A DNA stretch of 64,000 nt. Source: Dinoroseobacter shibae DFL 12 = DSM 16493 (GTDB lineage: Bacteria > Pseudomonadota > Alphaproteobacteria > Rhodobacterales > Rhodobacteraceae). How positions within the stretch are numbered: the first letter of the stretch is position 1; every line of letters begins with the position of its first letter. Below, piece after piece: positions 44,661 to 51,777 of the stretch. The notes under the pieces were generated by a model, which searched no databases, was not told the DNA's origin, and was given only the letters and a program-made list of their open reading frames with translations. Position numbers and translations under genes: made by a program. The stretch lies in assembly GCF_000018145.1 (NCBI RefSeq), contig NC_009952.1:2046001-2110000 (forward strand), written 5' to 3'.

Positions 44661-44805
44661 GATGCTCTCCCCTTGCCGCGCCAGTCTAGCGCGCGGGCGG
44701 CGGGGCGCAATCGCATGGGAGGTTAACAGGTGGCATGGATCGGGATCGGAATTTGCCGACAAGTTTTTCCGGGAAATCCGGGGGGATCAAGGGGATACAG
44801 AGATT

Positions 44806-44823
44806 TGTTTCGCGCGCGAAACA
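44806..44823. promoter_or_regulatory. perfect 18-base palindrome upstream of the kinase gene, probable operator
   Basis: TGTTTCGCG followed by CGCGAAACA is perfectly symmetric. It is ~146 bases before the ribokinase-like start, in a low-GC context. Dyads with TTTCG arms like this are typical of LacI-family or similar dimeric repressors. No such repressor is encoded next to it. Confidence 0.45.
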
Positions 44824-44857
44824 TTACGAGTCTTGAATAGGTTAACGGCCCAGGGAA

Positions 44858-44879
44858 CAAGGATTTTCGAAAATCCTTG
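44858..44879. repeat. 22-base perfect palindrome centred on TTCGAA (copy C)
   Basis: Left arm CAAGGATTTTC, right arm its exact complement. It has the same length, CAA/TTG ends and TTCGAA centre as the elements at 55885-55906 and 56023-56044, with different arm sequence. It lies on the far side of the livJ 3' hairpins. Confidence 0.75.
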
Positions 44880-44881
44880 GC

Positions 44882-44909
44882 CGCCCGGCAGGCCTTGGCC
44901 CGCCGGGCG
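44882..44909 (-). terminator. GC-rich hairpin downstream of livJ
   Basis: CGCCCGGC pairs perfectly with GCCGGGCG, and the inside can extend the stem by GGCC/GGCC across an A-C mismatch. It starts ~35 bases after the livJ stop on the minus strand. With the stem at 44913-44932 and the palindrome at 44858-44879 it forms a three-hairpin 3' end. Confidence 0.55.
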
Positions 44910-44912
44910 CGG

Positions 44913-44932
44913 GTCGGTCCGTCAGGACCGAC
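44913..44932 (-). terminator. hairpin just after livJ
   Basis: GTCGGTCC and GGACCGAC form a perfect 8-base-pair stem with a four-base loop, 12 bases past the livJ stop. It is the first of the hairpins after the transporter operon and probably part of its terminator or 3' protection structure. Confidence 0.55.
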
Positions 44933-44944
44933 ACCGACTTGCGA

Positions 44945-46207
44945 TCACTTCAACGACGCCATGAAGGCGTTCACCTCGTCGAGGGAGATGTATTCCTGCT
45001 CCGTGATGCCCTCTTCGGTAAAGCTCCAGATCACCGCAGGGGCCGACACGTCGCCGTTCTCGTCGAACTGCACGTTCCCGGTCGCGCCCTGGTAGAACAC
45101 GTCGCCGCCACTGCTGAGCACCTCGACAGCCGCGGCGAAACCGGCGCCATCGGCGCTGATCGGTGTGCCTTCGGGGTTGGTCACACGGCCCACTTGCGCG
45201 GCGATCTCGGCGCCCGAGGCCCCCTCGCCCGCCGCCTGCATTGCCAGAAGCGCGATCATTGTCGCGTCATAGCTGTTGGCGAGGCCCGGGCCGGTCGGCG
45301 CGCTCTCGAACCGTTCGGTATAGCGGGTCACGAAGGCATCCGCGGACTCTGCGCGCGGCGAGGCGGTGTCGGTGCCCAGGGTGTTGCCCAGGAATTGCAG
45401 CCCGACATTCTCGGCAAACTCGTCGGACTTCAGGGAATTCGCCACGATCATGTTCTGCGTCCCGCCGAGCGACAGCCATTCGCGCACCGCCGCGATCCCC
45501 TCCTTGGGATAAAGCGCAAGATAGATCGCCTCCGGCTGGCCCTGCAGCGCCTCGGTCACCTCGGCGCGGTAGGAAGGTTGGCCGTCATTCAGCGCGACCG
45601 ACCCCGTGACCTCGATCCCCAGCGCTTCGAGATCCGCGGCCACCAGCTTGCCGATGTCCTGGCCCCAGTCGTCGTTCTTGTAGAAGATCGCCACGGATTT
45701 GTAGCCCCGGTCCGCGGCCACCTTGGCGCCCATGGCCGCCTGCACGCCCGACGTGGCAAAGGTGCGGAACCACAGCCCCTCGGTCTTGCCCTCGGCGGCG
45801 AGTTGGGTGAAGGCGGTGGAGGACGAACAGCACGACATCTGCATCACGCCCGCAGGCAAGGTCACCGAAGTCAGGATCGGCATCGACACACCCGACGACA
45901 CCGCGCCCAGCAGCACCCGCACCCCGTCGAGATCCACCAGCGCCTTGGCCGCGTCCACGCCGACCTTCGGGTCGACTTGGGTGTCGCGCAGCACCATCTC
46001 GATCTGGCAGCCGTTCACACCGCCCGCCTCGTTTACCTGATCGACAGCAAATTGTGCCGTGGCCGCGATGGGCTTGCCCCAGTCGACGGAGGTCGGCAGC
46101 ACCGCGCCGATCTTGGTGGTGCAGGCACTGGCGGCCCCGGCGGTGACGAGCACGCCGAGGGCAGCCCCGAGCATGAGCCCCGTCCGGGCGAGAGTGGTCG
46201 TTTTCAT
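44945..46207 (-). CDS. livJ: ABC transporter periplasmic substrate-binding protein, branched-chain amino acid (LivJ-like) type
   Basis: 420 residues starting at MKTTTLARTG, with GGGAGA upstream. The signal peptide is cut after AGAASA. The mature protein has the Leu/Ile/Val-binding-protein-like fold (type 1 periplasmic receptor): IGAVLPTSVDWGKPIAATAQFAVDQVN, LLGAVSSGVSMPILTSVT and FYKNDDWGQDIGKLVAADLEALG. A CCSSST stretch near the cleft is unusual. It is the last gene of the transporter operon, 16 bases after livM. The operon also encodes aldo/keto reductases, so the ligand may be an aldehyde-forming or ketone-bearing small molecule and not a branched-chain amino acid; the family does take amides, urea and aromatic compounds. 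Confidence 0.9.
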   Translation of the reverse strand: MKTTTLARTGLMLGAALGVLVTAGAASACTTKIGAVLPTSVDWGKPIAATAQFAVDQVNEAGGVNGCQIEMVLRDTQVDPKVGVDAAKALVDLDGVRVLLGAVSSGVSMPILTSVTLPAGVMQMSCCSSSTAFTQLAAEGKTEGLWFRTFATSGVQAAMGAKVAADRGYKSVAIFYKNDDWGQDIGKLVAADLEALGIEVTGSVALNDGQPSYRAEVTEALQGQPEAIYLALYPKEGIAAVREWLSLGGTQNMIVANSLKSDEFAENVGLQFLGNTLGTDTASPRAESADAFVTRYTERFESAPTGPGLANSYDATMIALLAMQAAGEGASGAEIAAQVGRVTNPEGTPISADGAGFAAAVEVLSSGGDVFYQGATGNVQFDENGDVSAPAVIWSFTEEGITEQEYISLDEVNAFMASLK

Positions 46208-46223
46208 GGAAGTCTCCCTATTT

Positions 46224-47177
46224 TTATCTGTCGGTTTGGCCGGATTGTGACACAACCAGCCGCTCTGGGAAGAGGCCTTGGGGCCGCCAGAGCAACATGC
46301 CCACGATGACGCATCCGATCAGCACGAACTGGATCGATCCAGTGTAAAGCTGGACCTCGATCGGTGCGAAGCGCGACAGCGCCCATCCGCTGGCGGTCCA
46401 GGCGCCCCAGATCAGGAACGCCCCCGCGATGGCGCCGCGATTGTTGCCGGCACCGCCGACGATCAGCATCGCCCAGATCTGGAAGGTCAGGATCGGCAGG
46501 ACATCCTGCGGACTGATGAAGGCGTAGAAGGTGGCATAGAGCGCGCCCGCCAGCCCCAGGATCACCGAGCCGATCACGAAGGCGGTCAGGCGGATCCGGT
46601 CGGGGGATTTGCCAAGGGCCCGAGCGGCTGTTTCATCCTCGCGGATCGCGCGCAGCAGCCGTCCGAACGGGCCGCGGATCAGGCGCTCGAGCCCGAGATA
46701 GGTGGCGATCAGGGCGGCGAGCACGAAGGCGAAGAAGGCCGCGTTATAGGCCAGCCCCGGCGGGATCGTGTCGGCGAGCGGACGCTCGAACCCCCGCAGG
46801 CCCGAGGCGCCGCCGGCCAATCTTTGCGCGTTGCGCACCAGGTTCTCGAAGGCGACCGCGACCCCGAAGGTGGCGATGGCGAGGTAGTCATGCCTGAGCC
46901 GGATGGTCAGCAACCCGACGAGCCAGGCGAGGAGGCCCGCGATCACGAGCCCGCCGAGCAGCGCCAGCCCGTAGGGCAGCCCGAAGCCGCCGAGATGCGC
47001 CGCCTGGGGCGTGCCGCCGAGGATCAGCGTGGCGTAGCCGCCCGCCCCGAAGAAGGCCACGACGCCCCCGTTGAAAAGCCCCGTATTGCCCCAGTGCAGG
47101 TTCAGCCCCAGCACCGCGATCGCCAGGATGCTGGCGATGGTCGCGAAGAACACCAGGTAGGACACCAGCCCGATCAT
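46224..47177 (-). CDS. livM: branched-chain amino acid type ABC transporter permease (LivM-like)
   Basis: 317 residues starting at MIGLVSYLVF, where the ATG overlaps the livH stop (ATGA). A longer reading frame that runs upstream into livH is not used. It has about ten hydrophobic helices, the family motif GLNLHWGNTGLFNGGVVAFFGAGGYA and the cytoplasmic coupling region GLERLIRGPFGRLLRAIREDETAARALGKSPDRIRL followed by GLAGALYATF. It pairs with LivH to form the membrane channel. The protein ends in basic residues (ERLVVSQSGQTDR). It is cotranscribed with livJ, 16 bases away. Confidence 0.92.
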   Translation of the reverse strand: MIGLVSYLVFFATIASILAIAVLGLNLHWGNTGLFNGGVVAFFGAGGYATLILGGTPQAAHLGGFGLPYGLALLGGLVIAGLLAWLVGLLTIRLRHDYLAIATFGVAVAFENLVRNAQRLAGGASGLRGFERPLADTIPPGLAYNAAFFAFVLAALIATYLGLERLIRGPFGRLLRAIREDETAARALGKSPDRIRLTAFVIGSVILGLAGALYATFYAFISPQDVLPILTFQIWAMLIVGGAGNNRGAIAGAFLIWGAWTASGWALSRFAPIEVQLYTGSIQFVLIGCVIVGMLLWRPQGLFPERLVVSQSGQTDR

Positions 47178-48091
47178 GTGGCGCGCGCCTCGCCGAAAAG
47201 CCCATGGGGGCGCAGGACCAGCACCGCGACAAGGATCAGGAAGGGCACCGAGGGGCTGTAGCCCGAGGGCAGCACCACAAGTGCGAGGTTCGCGGCGATC
47301 CCCACCAGGAACCCGCCCAGGACCGCGCCATAAATGCTGCCGATGCCGCCGACGATGGTGGCCGCGAAGATCGGCAGCACGAGGTCGCGCCCGATCACCG
47401 GCGTGATCTGGTTGGTCAGCCCGTAGAACACGCCCGCCGCCGCGGCGAGCGTGCCGCCGAGGATCCAGATCAGCGCCACCATGCGTTGCAGGTTTATGCC
47501 CGACACCTGCGCCAGCACCGGGTTCTCGGCCACCGCGCGCAGGGAGTAGCCGAAGGTCGTGCGTGACAGCACGAGGTGCAACACGACCATGATCGCCAGC
47601 GCGGCGACAAGGGTGAAGACCTGGTCGGGTTTCACCAGGATCAGCGGATCGCGACTGAGCACGGTGGCGAAAACGATGTCGTCGGAATAGAGTTGCGTGT
47701 TCAGCCCGAAGCCCAGCCCGATCAGGTTGCGGATCACCATGGCCACCCCGAAGGACGCAAAGACCATGGACAGCTCGCCCCCCTTCTCGCGCACGCGTTT
47801 GAAGATCAGCCGGTCGATGGCGATGGCCGACAGGCCCGTCAGGGCCATGGACGCAACCGTGGCAAGGCTGAGCGTCCAGGTCAGGCTGAGGGGCGGGATC
47901 GCGGTTTGCAGAGCGGGCAGCAGGGCCGAGAACAGCGCGTCGAACACAAGTGCTGCATAGGCGCCGATGCTGAGGAGTTCCGCGTGGGAGAAGTTGGCAA
48001 AGCGCAGCATATGCATGGTGAGCGTCAGCCCGATCGCGCCCAGGGACAGGATCGCGCCCACGAGGATGCCGTCGAGCAGGTGCTGGATCAT
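47174..48091 (-). CDS. livH: branched-chain amino acid type ABC transporter permease (LivH-like)
   Basis: 305 residues with about eight helices. Family motifs are LLDGILVGAILSLGAIGLTLTMHMLRFANFSHAE at the N terminus and VLSRTTFGYSLRAVAENPVLAQVSGINLQRM in the coupling-helix region, followed by GGTLAAAAGVFYGL. The start overlaps the livF stop (ATGA) and its own stop overlaps livM the same way. It forms the translocation path together with LivM. Confidence 0.93.
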   Translation of the reverse strand: MIQHLLDGILVGAILSLGAIGLTLTMHMLRFANFSHAELLSIGAYAALVFDALFSALLPALQTAIPPLSLTWTLSLATVASMALTGLSAIAIDRLIFKRVREKGGELSMVFASFGVAMVIRNLIGLGFGLNTQLYSDDIVFATVLSRDPLILVKPDQVFTLVAALAIMVVLHLVLSRTTFGYSLRAVAENPVLAQVSGINLQRMVALIWILGGTLAAAAGVFYGLTNQITPVIGRDLVLPIFAATIVGGIGSIYGAVLGGFLVGIAANLALVVLPSGYSPSVPFLILVAVLVLRPHGLFGEARAT

Positions 48092-48810
48092 GAAGCCACC
48101 CGTTTGCCGCCGAGATAGATCTGGCCCACCACCGGATCGTCCAGCAGGTCGGCCGCCGGGCCGTCGATCTGGTTGCGGCCATCGGCGAGGATGTAGCAGT
48201 GATCCGACAGGCGCAGGGCCTGTTTGACGTTCTGTTCCACCAGCAGGATCGTCACCCCGGTCTCGGTCAGCGCACGGGCGTGTTCCAGCACCTCCTGGGC
48301 CGCCTTGGGCGCGAGGCCCGCAGACGGCTCGTCCATCAGGATCACGCTCGGGGCGGTGGCCAGCGCCATGGCCACGGCGAGGAATTGCCGCTGCCCGCCC
48401 GAGAGCGCCCCGGCCTTGTCGCCGAGCTTGTCGGCCAGCACCGGGAACTGATCGAGCAGCCCCGCGCGGCGGGCGGGGGCGTCGGCGCGCACGTGGCGCA
48501 GCACCAGGTCGAGGTTCTCGCGCACCGTGAGCGTGCGGAAGATGTTGTCGGACTGGGGGACATAGGCGATGCCGTGGCGCGCCAGAAGGTCCGGGCGCAG
48601 GCCGGTGATCTCGGTCTCGGCGGCGATGGTGCCGGAGGTGACCGGCACGAGGCCCGCGATGGCCTTGATCAGGGTGGATTTGCCCGCCCCGTTCGGGCCG
48701 ATGATCACTGTGACCCTGGCGGCGCGGGCGCGCAGGGACACGCCGTGCAGGATCGGCAGGCCGGGGCGATAGCCCGCGACCAGGTCGGTGATGGTGAGCG
48801 CGTCAGCCAT
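48088..48810 (-). CDS. livF: ABC transporter ATP-binding protein (LivF-like)
   Basis: 240 residues. Walker A is IGPNGAGKSTL (near 38-47), the Q-loop is in VPQSDNIF, the ABC signature ALSGGQRQFLAVAMAL, Walker B VILMDEPSAGL, and the switch His follows in the C-terminal third. The short length and the SDNIFRTLTVRENLDL stretch are typical of LivF. Its start overlaps the livG stop by eight bases. It energises import by the LivHM channel. Confidence 0.94.
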   Translation of the reverse strand: MADALTITDLVAGYRPGLPILHGVSLRARAARVTVIIGPNGAGKSTLIKAIAGLVPVTSGTIAAETEITGLRPDLLARHGIAYVPQSDNIFRTLTVRENLDLVLRHVRADAPARRAGLLDQFPVLADKLGDKAGALSGGQRQFLAVAMALATAPSVILMDEPSAGLAPKAAQEVLEHARALTETGVTILLVEQNVKQALRLSDHCYILADGRNQIDGPAADLLDDPVVGQIYLGGKRVAS

Positions 48811-49576
48811 GGGCCTGGGCCCCGAGATAGGCGTCGAGCAGCACGGGATCGGCCAGGGCCTGTTCCGGCGTGCCCTCGAAGATCACGCGCCCCTGGCCCA
48901 ACGCGATCACCGGGGTGCAGTGCTGCATGACGAAATCCATGTCATGCTCGATGATCACGAAGGTCGTGCCCGTTCGGTTCAGCGTCTCGATCTTGTCGAT
49001 CAGCACCTCGGTCAGCGCCGGGTTCACCCCCGCCGCGGGCTCGTCGAGCAGGATCAGGGTCGGATCGCCCATCAGCACCCGCGCGAGTTCCAGCAGTTTC
49101 ATCTGGCCGCCCGAGATCTCTCCGGCGGCCTGGTCGGCGAGCTTGGCGAGGGTGACGAATTCCAGCACCTCCATCGCCTTTTGCCGGATCGCGTTCTCTT
49201 GCGCGGCCATGGCGCGGGGGTTGAGGAAGGCGCCCCAGACCCGCTCGCCGATCTGGGCCTTGGGGGCCAGCATGACGTTTTCGAGCACGGTCATGCGAGC
49301 AAAGGGGCGCGGGATCTGGAAGCTGCGGGCGAGCCCCGCGCGAAAGAGCGCGTCGGGCGGCTGGCCGGTGATGTCGGTGCCTTGCAGGGTGACGGTGCCG
49401 GAAGTCGGGCGCAGCGCGCCGGTGAGCACGTTGAAGAGCGTGGACTTGCCCGCGCCATTGGGGCCGATCAGCCCGGTCATGGTGCCGGGCGCGACCTCAA
49501 GCGACACTCCATGAAGTGCCCGGAATGGCCCGAAATCATGGGTCAATCCGTGGGTAGCGAGGATCGGCTCAGCCAT
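48803..49576 (-). CDS. livG: ABC transporter ATP-binding protein (LivG-like)
   Basis: 257 residues. Walker A is IGPNGAGKSTLFNVLTG, a typical LivG insert follows the Q-loop (FARMTVLENVMLAPKAQIGERVWGAFLNPRAM), the signature is EISGGQMKLLELARVL, and Walker B LILLDEPAAGVNPAL. It pairs with LivF. Its start overlaps the stop of the upstream aldo/keto reductase gene by eight bases, so enzyme and transporter are translationally coupled. Confidence 0.94.
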   Translation of the reverse strand: MAEPILATHGLTHDFGPFRALHGVSLEVAPGTMTGLIGPNGAGKSTLFNVLTGALRPTSGTVTLQGTDITGQPPDALFRAGLARSFQIPRPFARMTVLENVMLAPKAQIGERVWGAFLNPRAMAAQENAIRQKAMEVLEFVTLAKLADQAAGEISGGQMKLLELARVLMGDPTLILLDEPAAGVNPALTEVLIDKIETLNRTGTTFVIIEHDMDFVMQHCTPVIALGQGRVIFEGTPEQALADPVLLDAYLGAQAHG

Positions 49577-50651
49577 CGGCCGCGCCCAGCACCGCGTCGT
49601 CGGGTTTGGTGTTGAGGTTGTATTTCATGATCCGGCCATGGCGGCTGGTGCGGTCCCGCTCCAACCCGTAGACCGGGCCGGTCGGGCCGTCGGCTTGCGC
49701 CAGGATTGCCGCCAGTGCCGCGCGGTCCTCGGCATCGAGGGCCAGGTCGAACACCTCCAGCGTGCGCGGCAGGTGGCGGGCATAGCGCGCCCCGACGATG
49801 GCCGCCGCGACCCCCGGCTGGTCGAGCACATGGCGCGTGGCGACGGCGCTGAGGCCCACGCCGTGCTTGTCGCCGATCGCCTTGAGAGTGCGCAGCAGGC
49901 TCTGGAAGCGGTCCCATCGGCCGAATTCATCGATGATCAGGCGATACTTGACGAGCGAGCGGTTCGCGAAGGCGAAGCCGGGGTCCGGGGCGCCGAGCCA
50001 GTGCTCGGTCAGGAACCCGCCCGCCAGGGTGCCGTAGCACAGAAGCTGCATGTCTTGGCCCGTGGCCCAGTCCGCCAGCCCGTTCGCGGGACGCGCGTCG
50101 AGGACGGAATACTGCACCTGGGTCGAGACCAGATCGAAGCCCGCCTCGGTGAAGCGCGCGGTCTCGGCGATGTCCCAATTGGTCACCCCGAGATTGCCGA
50201 TCTTGCCCTTGGCCTGCTCGTCCTTGAGCACCGAGAGAGCGGCGACCGCGTCGCCCTGCCCCAGGTCCCACCAGAAGAACTGCACCAGGTCGAGCCGGTC
50301 GACTTGAAGGCGCATCAGCGAGCGGTCGATGATCGCCACCACCTCCTCGGGGCGCAGGTCCGCAAGCCGCCCGAGGTCCGGGACCAGCTTGGTATGCACG
50401 CAGACGCGGTCCGCCACCGAGGCCCCGCGGCGGCGGCGCAGATCGGCGATGAAGGCCCCGATCATCTCTTCGACGCCCACATAGATGTCGGCGCAGTCGA
50501 AGGTGGTGATCCCGGCGTCGAGAAACGCCTCCATATCGCGGATGGCGGCGTCGCGGTCCACGGATCCGTGATCTCCGGCCAGCTGCCAGCCGCCCTTGAT
50601 CACGCGGCTGATCTCGTGATCGTGGCGCAGTTGCGCGGTCTCGGGGTTCAT
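49569..50651 (-). CDS. aldo/keto reductase-like protein lacking the catalytic His
   Basis: 360 residues starting at MNPETAQLRHD, where the ATG overlaps the upstream stop (ATGA). The TIM-barrel AKR pattern is clear: FDCADIY with Asp52 and Tyr57, HTKLV with Lys88, and LGVTNWD. The strand that normally carries the tetrad His (QxHW) reads DLVQFFWWD, putting Phe126 at that place. Its paralogue at 51774-53216 keeps His there. AKRs reduce aldehydes or ketones with NADPH; without the His the protein may be slow, act on another substrate or serve a regulatory role. It is second in the operon with the Liv transporter, so it probably handles the imported compound. Confidence 0.88.
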   Translation of the reverse strand: MNPETAQLRHDHEISRVIKGGWQLAGDHGSVDRDAAIRDMEAFLDAGITTFDCADIYVGVEEMIGAFIADLRRRRGASVADRVCVHTKLVPDLGRLADLRPEEVVAIIDRSLMRLQVDRLDLVQFFWWDLGQGDAVAALSVLKDEQAKGKIGNLGVTNWDIAETARFTEAGFDLVSTQVQYSVLDARPANGLADWATGQDMQLLCYGTLAGGFLTEHWLGAPDPGFAFANRSLVKYRLIIDEFGRWDRFQSLLRTLKAIGDKHGVGLSAVATRHVLDQPGVAAAIVGARYARHLPRTLEVFDLALDAEDRAALAAILAQADGPTGPVYGLERDRTSRHGRIMKYNLNTKPDDAVLGAADG

Positions 50652-51025
50652 GGTTCGCCCTCCCAGTACGGGGTGCCGCGGGCGTCGGGGAGCCCGGTGG
50701 TGGCGGCATGGGCGAACCAGCGGCGGCCTTCGCGGATGATGCGAAAACGGCCGCCGCAATGGGGGTCCGGGCAGGCGACCTCGGCATCGGTGGACATCCA
50801 GTCGCCCGGTGCGGTCTCGCGCTGTTTCGCGGGCAGGAGCGGCAGGAGCGCGGCGAGCGCGTACATCGACACCCGGGTTCCGGGGTCGAAGACCAGCGTC
50901 TCGCCCTCCACCCGGAAGCTTTCGCCCGCCACGTGGCGGCAGACCGGCGCGCGCTCGGGGTCGAGCACGGTTTCCACCCGCAGGTCATAGAGCCAGACGC
51001 CCGCCTCGTCGCTGTTGTCCTGCAT
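50648..51025 (-). CDS. TIGR04076-like small protein
   Basis: 125 residues. The pattern ESFRVEGETLVFDPGTRVSMYALAALLPLLPAKQRE...DWMSTDAEVACPDPHCGGRFRI fits the TIGR04076 family, a group of small proteins of unknown biochemistry often encoded with aldo/keto reductases. It is the first gene of the minus-strand AKR-Liv operon and divergent from the GntR regulator. The start has a GAGGA just upstream. The Cys-Pro-Asp-Pro-His-Cys segment could bind metal. Recognition is from memory of the family's sequence pattern. Confidence 0.7.
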   Translation of the reverse strand: MQDNSDEAGVWLYDLRVETVLDPERAPVCRHVAGESFRVEGETLVFDPGTRVSMYALAALLPLLPAKQRETAPGDWMSTDAEVACPDPHCGGRFRIIREGRRWFAHAATTGLPDARGTPYWEGEP

Positions 51026-51047
51026 GTCCTCGCCTGCGTGATCTGTG

Positions 51048-51070
51048 ATATCTTATCGTAGATAGGATAT
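51048..51070. promoter_or_regulatory. GntR operator: 23-base dyad between the two divergent operons
   Basis: Left arm ATATCTTATC and right arm GATAGGATAT, about a three-base centre (GTA). Of eleven symmetric positions nine match. It overlaps the -10 of the minus-strand promoter candidate and lies ~60 bases before the GntR gene. This is the expected place for the adjacent FCD regulator to bind and control both operons. Confidence 0.65.
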
Positions 51071-51084
51071 TCTTGACCTGTCAA
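51055..51084 (-). promoter_or_regulatory. promoter of the TIGR04076-AKR-Liv operon
   Basis: On the minus strand TTGACA (51084-51079) and TACGAT (51060-51055) are 18 bases apart; transcription would begin ~25 bases before the start codon. The operator dyad covers the -10 element, which fits repression by the GntR protein. Confidence 0.55.
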
Positions 51085-51129
51085 TCGGCCTGTGGTCCCC
51101 ATAGGACACCCAATCGCCGGAGGCCCCCC

Positions 51130-51777
51130 ATGTGTGCGCTCAACATTGCCCGGATCGACCCGGTTTCCCTGCGTGACACGGTGTATGCCGAGCTGCGCGG
51201 GGCGTTCACGCGCGGCGAGTTCGGCCCCGGCGACGCGGTCTCCCTGCGCGGGCTGGCCGAGATGCTGGGCACCTCGATGACCCCTGTGCGCGAGGCCGTG
51301 CGGCGGCTGGTGGCCGAGGGCGCGCTGGAGGATATGCCGAACCGCAGTCTGCGCGTGCCCGACCTGCCAGAGGCGCGCATCCGGGAGCTGTGGCGCGCGC
51401 GGCTGTCGCTGGAAGGGCTGGCGCTGGATCTCGCCATGGACCGGATGACCGATGCGGCCCGGGCCGAGCTGTCGGCGATCCTGACGCGCGAGGGGCCGCA
51501 GCCGGACCTGCAGCAGAATTACGACTTCCACCTGACGCTTTACCGGCAGAGCGAGAGCACGGTGATCCTGCCGCTGATCGAGGCGCTCTGGCTGCAATAC
51601 GGCGCCTGTTTGCATTTGGTGATGCAGCACCCGGACGCCCGCGAGATCGCGCAGCATACGCACCACCTGGAATTGCTGGCGGCATTGGAGCGTGGCGACC
51701 GGGCGGCAGCGCAGGCGGCGCTGGCCCGCGATATCGGCCGCAGTTTCGGGGTCTTGCTGCCGGAGGGCGTGGCATGA
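51130..51777 (+). CDS. FCD-type GntR transcriptional regulator
   Basis: 215 residues starting at MCALNIARID. The winged helix (~15-75) has GDAVSLRGLAEMLGTSMTPVREAVRRLVAEGALE, and the FCD helical domain follows with NYDFHLTLYRQSES and THHLELLAALERGD holding the usual effector or metal residues. It is divergent from the TIGR04076-AKR-Liv operon, and its stop overlaps the ATG of the AKR-RidA gene. It therefore most likely controls both, in response to the imported compound. The 104-base intergenic region has one strong dyad, taken as its operator. Confidence 0.92.
   Translation: MCALNIARIDPVSLRDTVYAELRGAFTRGEFGPGDAVSLRGLAEMLGTSMTPVREAVRRLVAEGALEDMPNRSLRVPDLPEARIRELWRARLSLEGLALDLAMDRMTDAARAELSAILTREGPQPDLQQNYDFHLTLYRQSESTVILPLIEALWLQYGACLHLVMQHPDAREIAQHTHHLELLAALERGDRAAAQAALARDIGRSFGVLLPEGVA

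Noticed and set aside
46224-48182. A single 652-residue frame spanning livM and part of livH
   Set aside because: Its N-terminal ~330 residues are an out-of-frame reading of livH. Real livM starts at 47177, where ATGA overlaps the livH stop.
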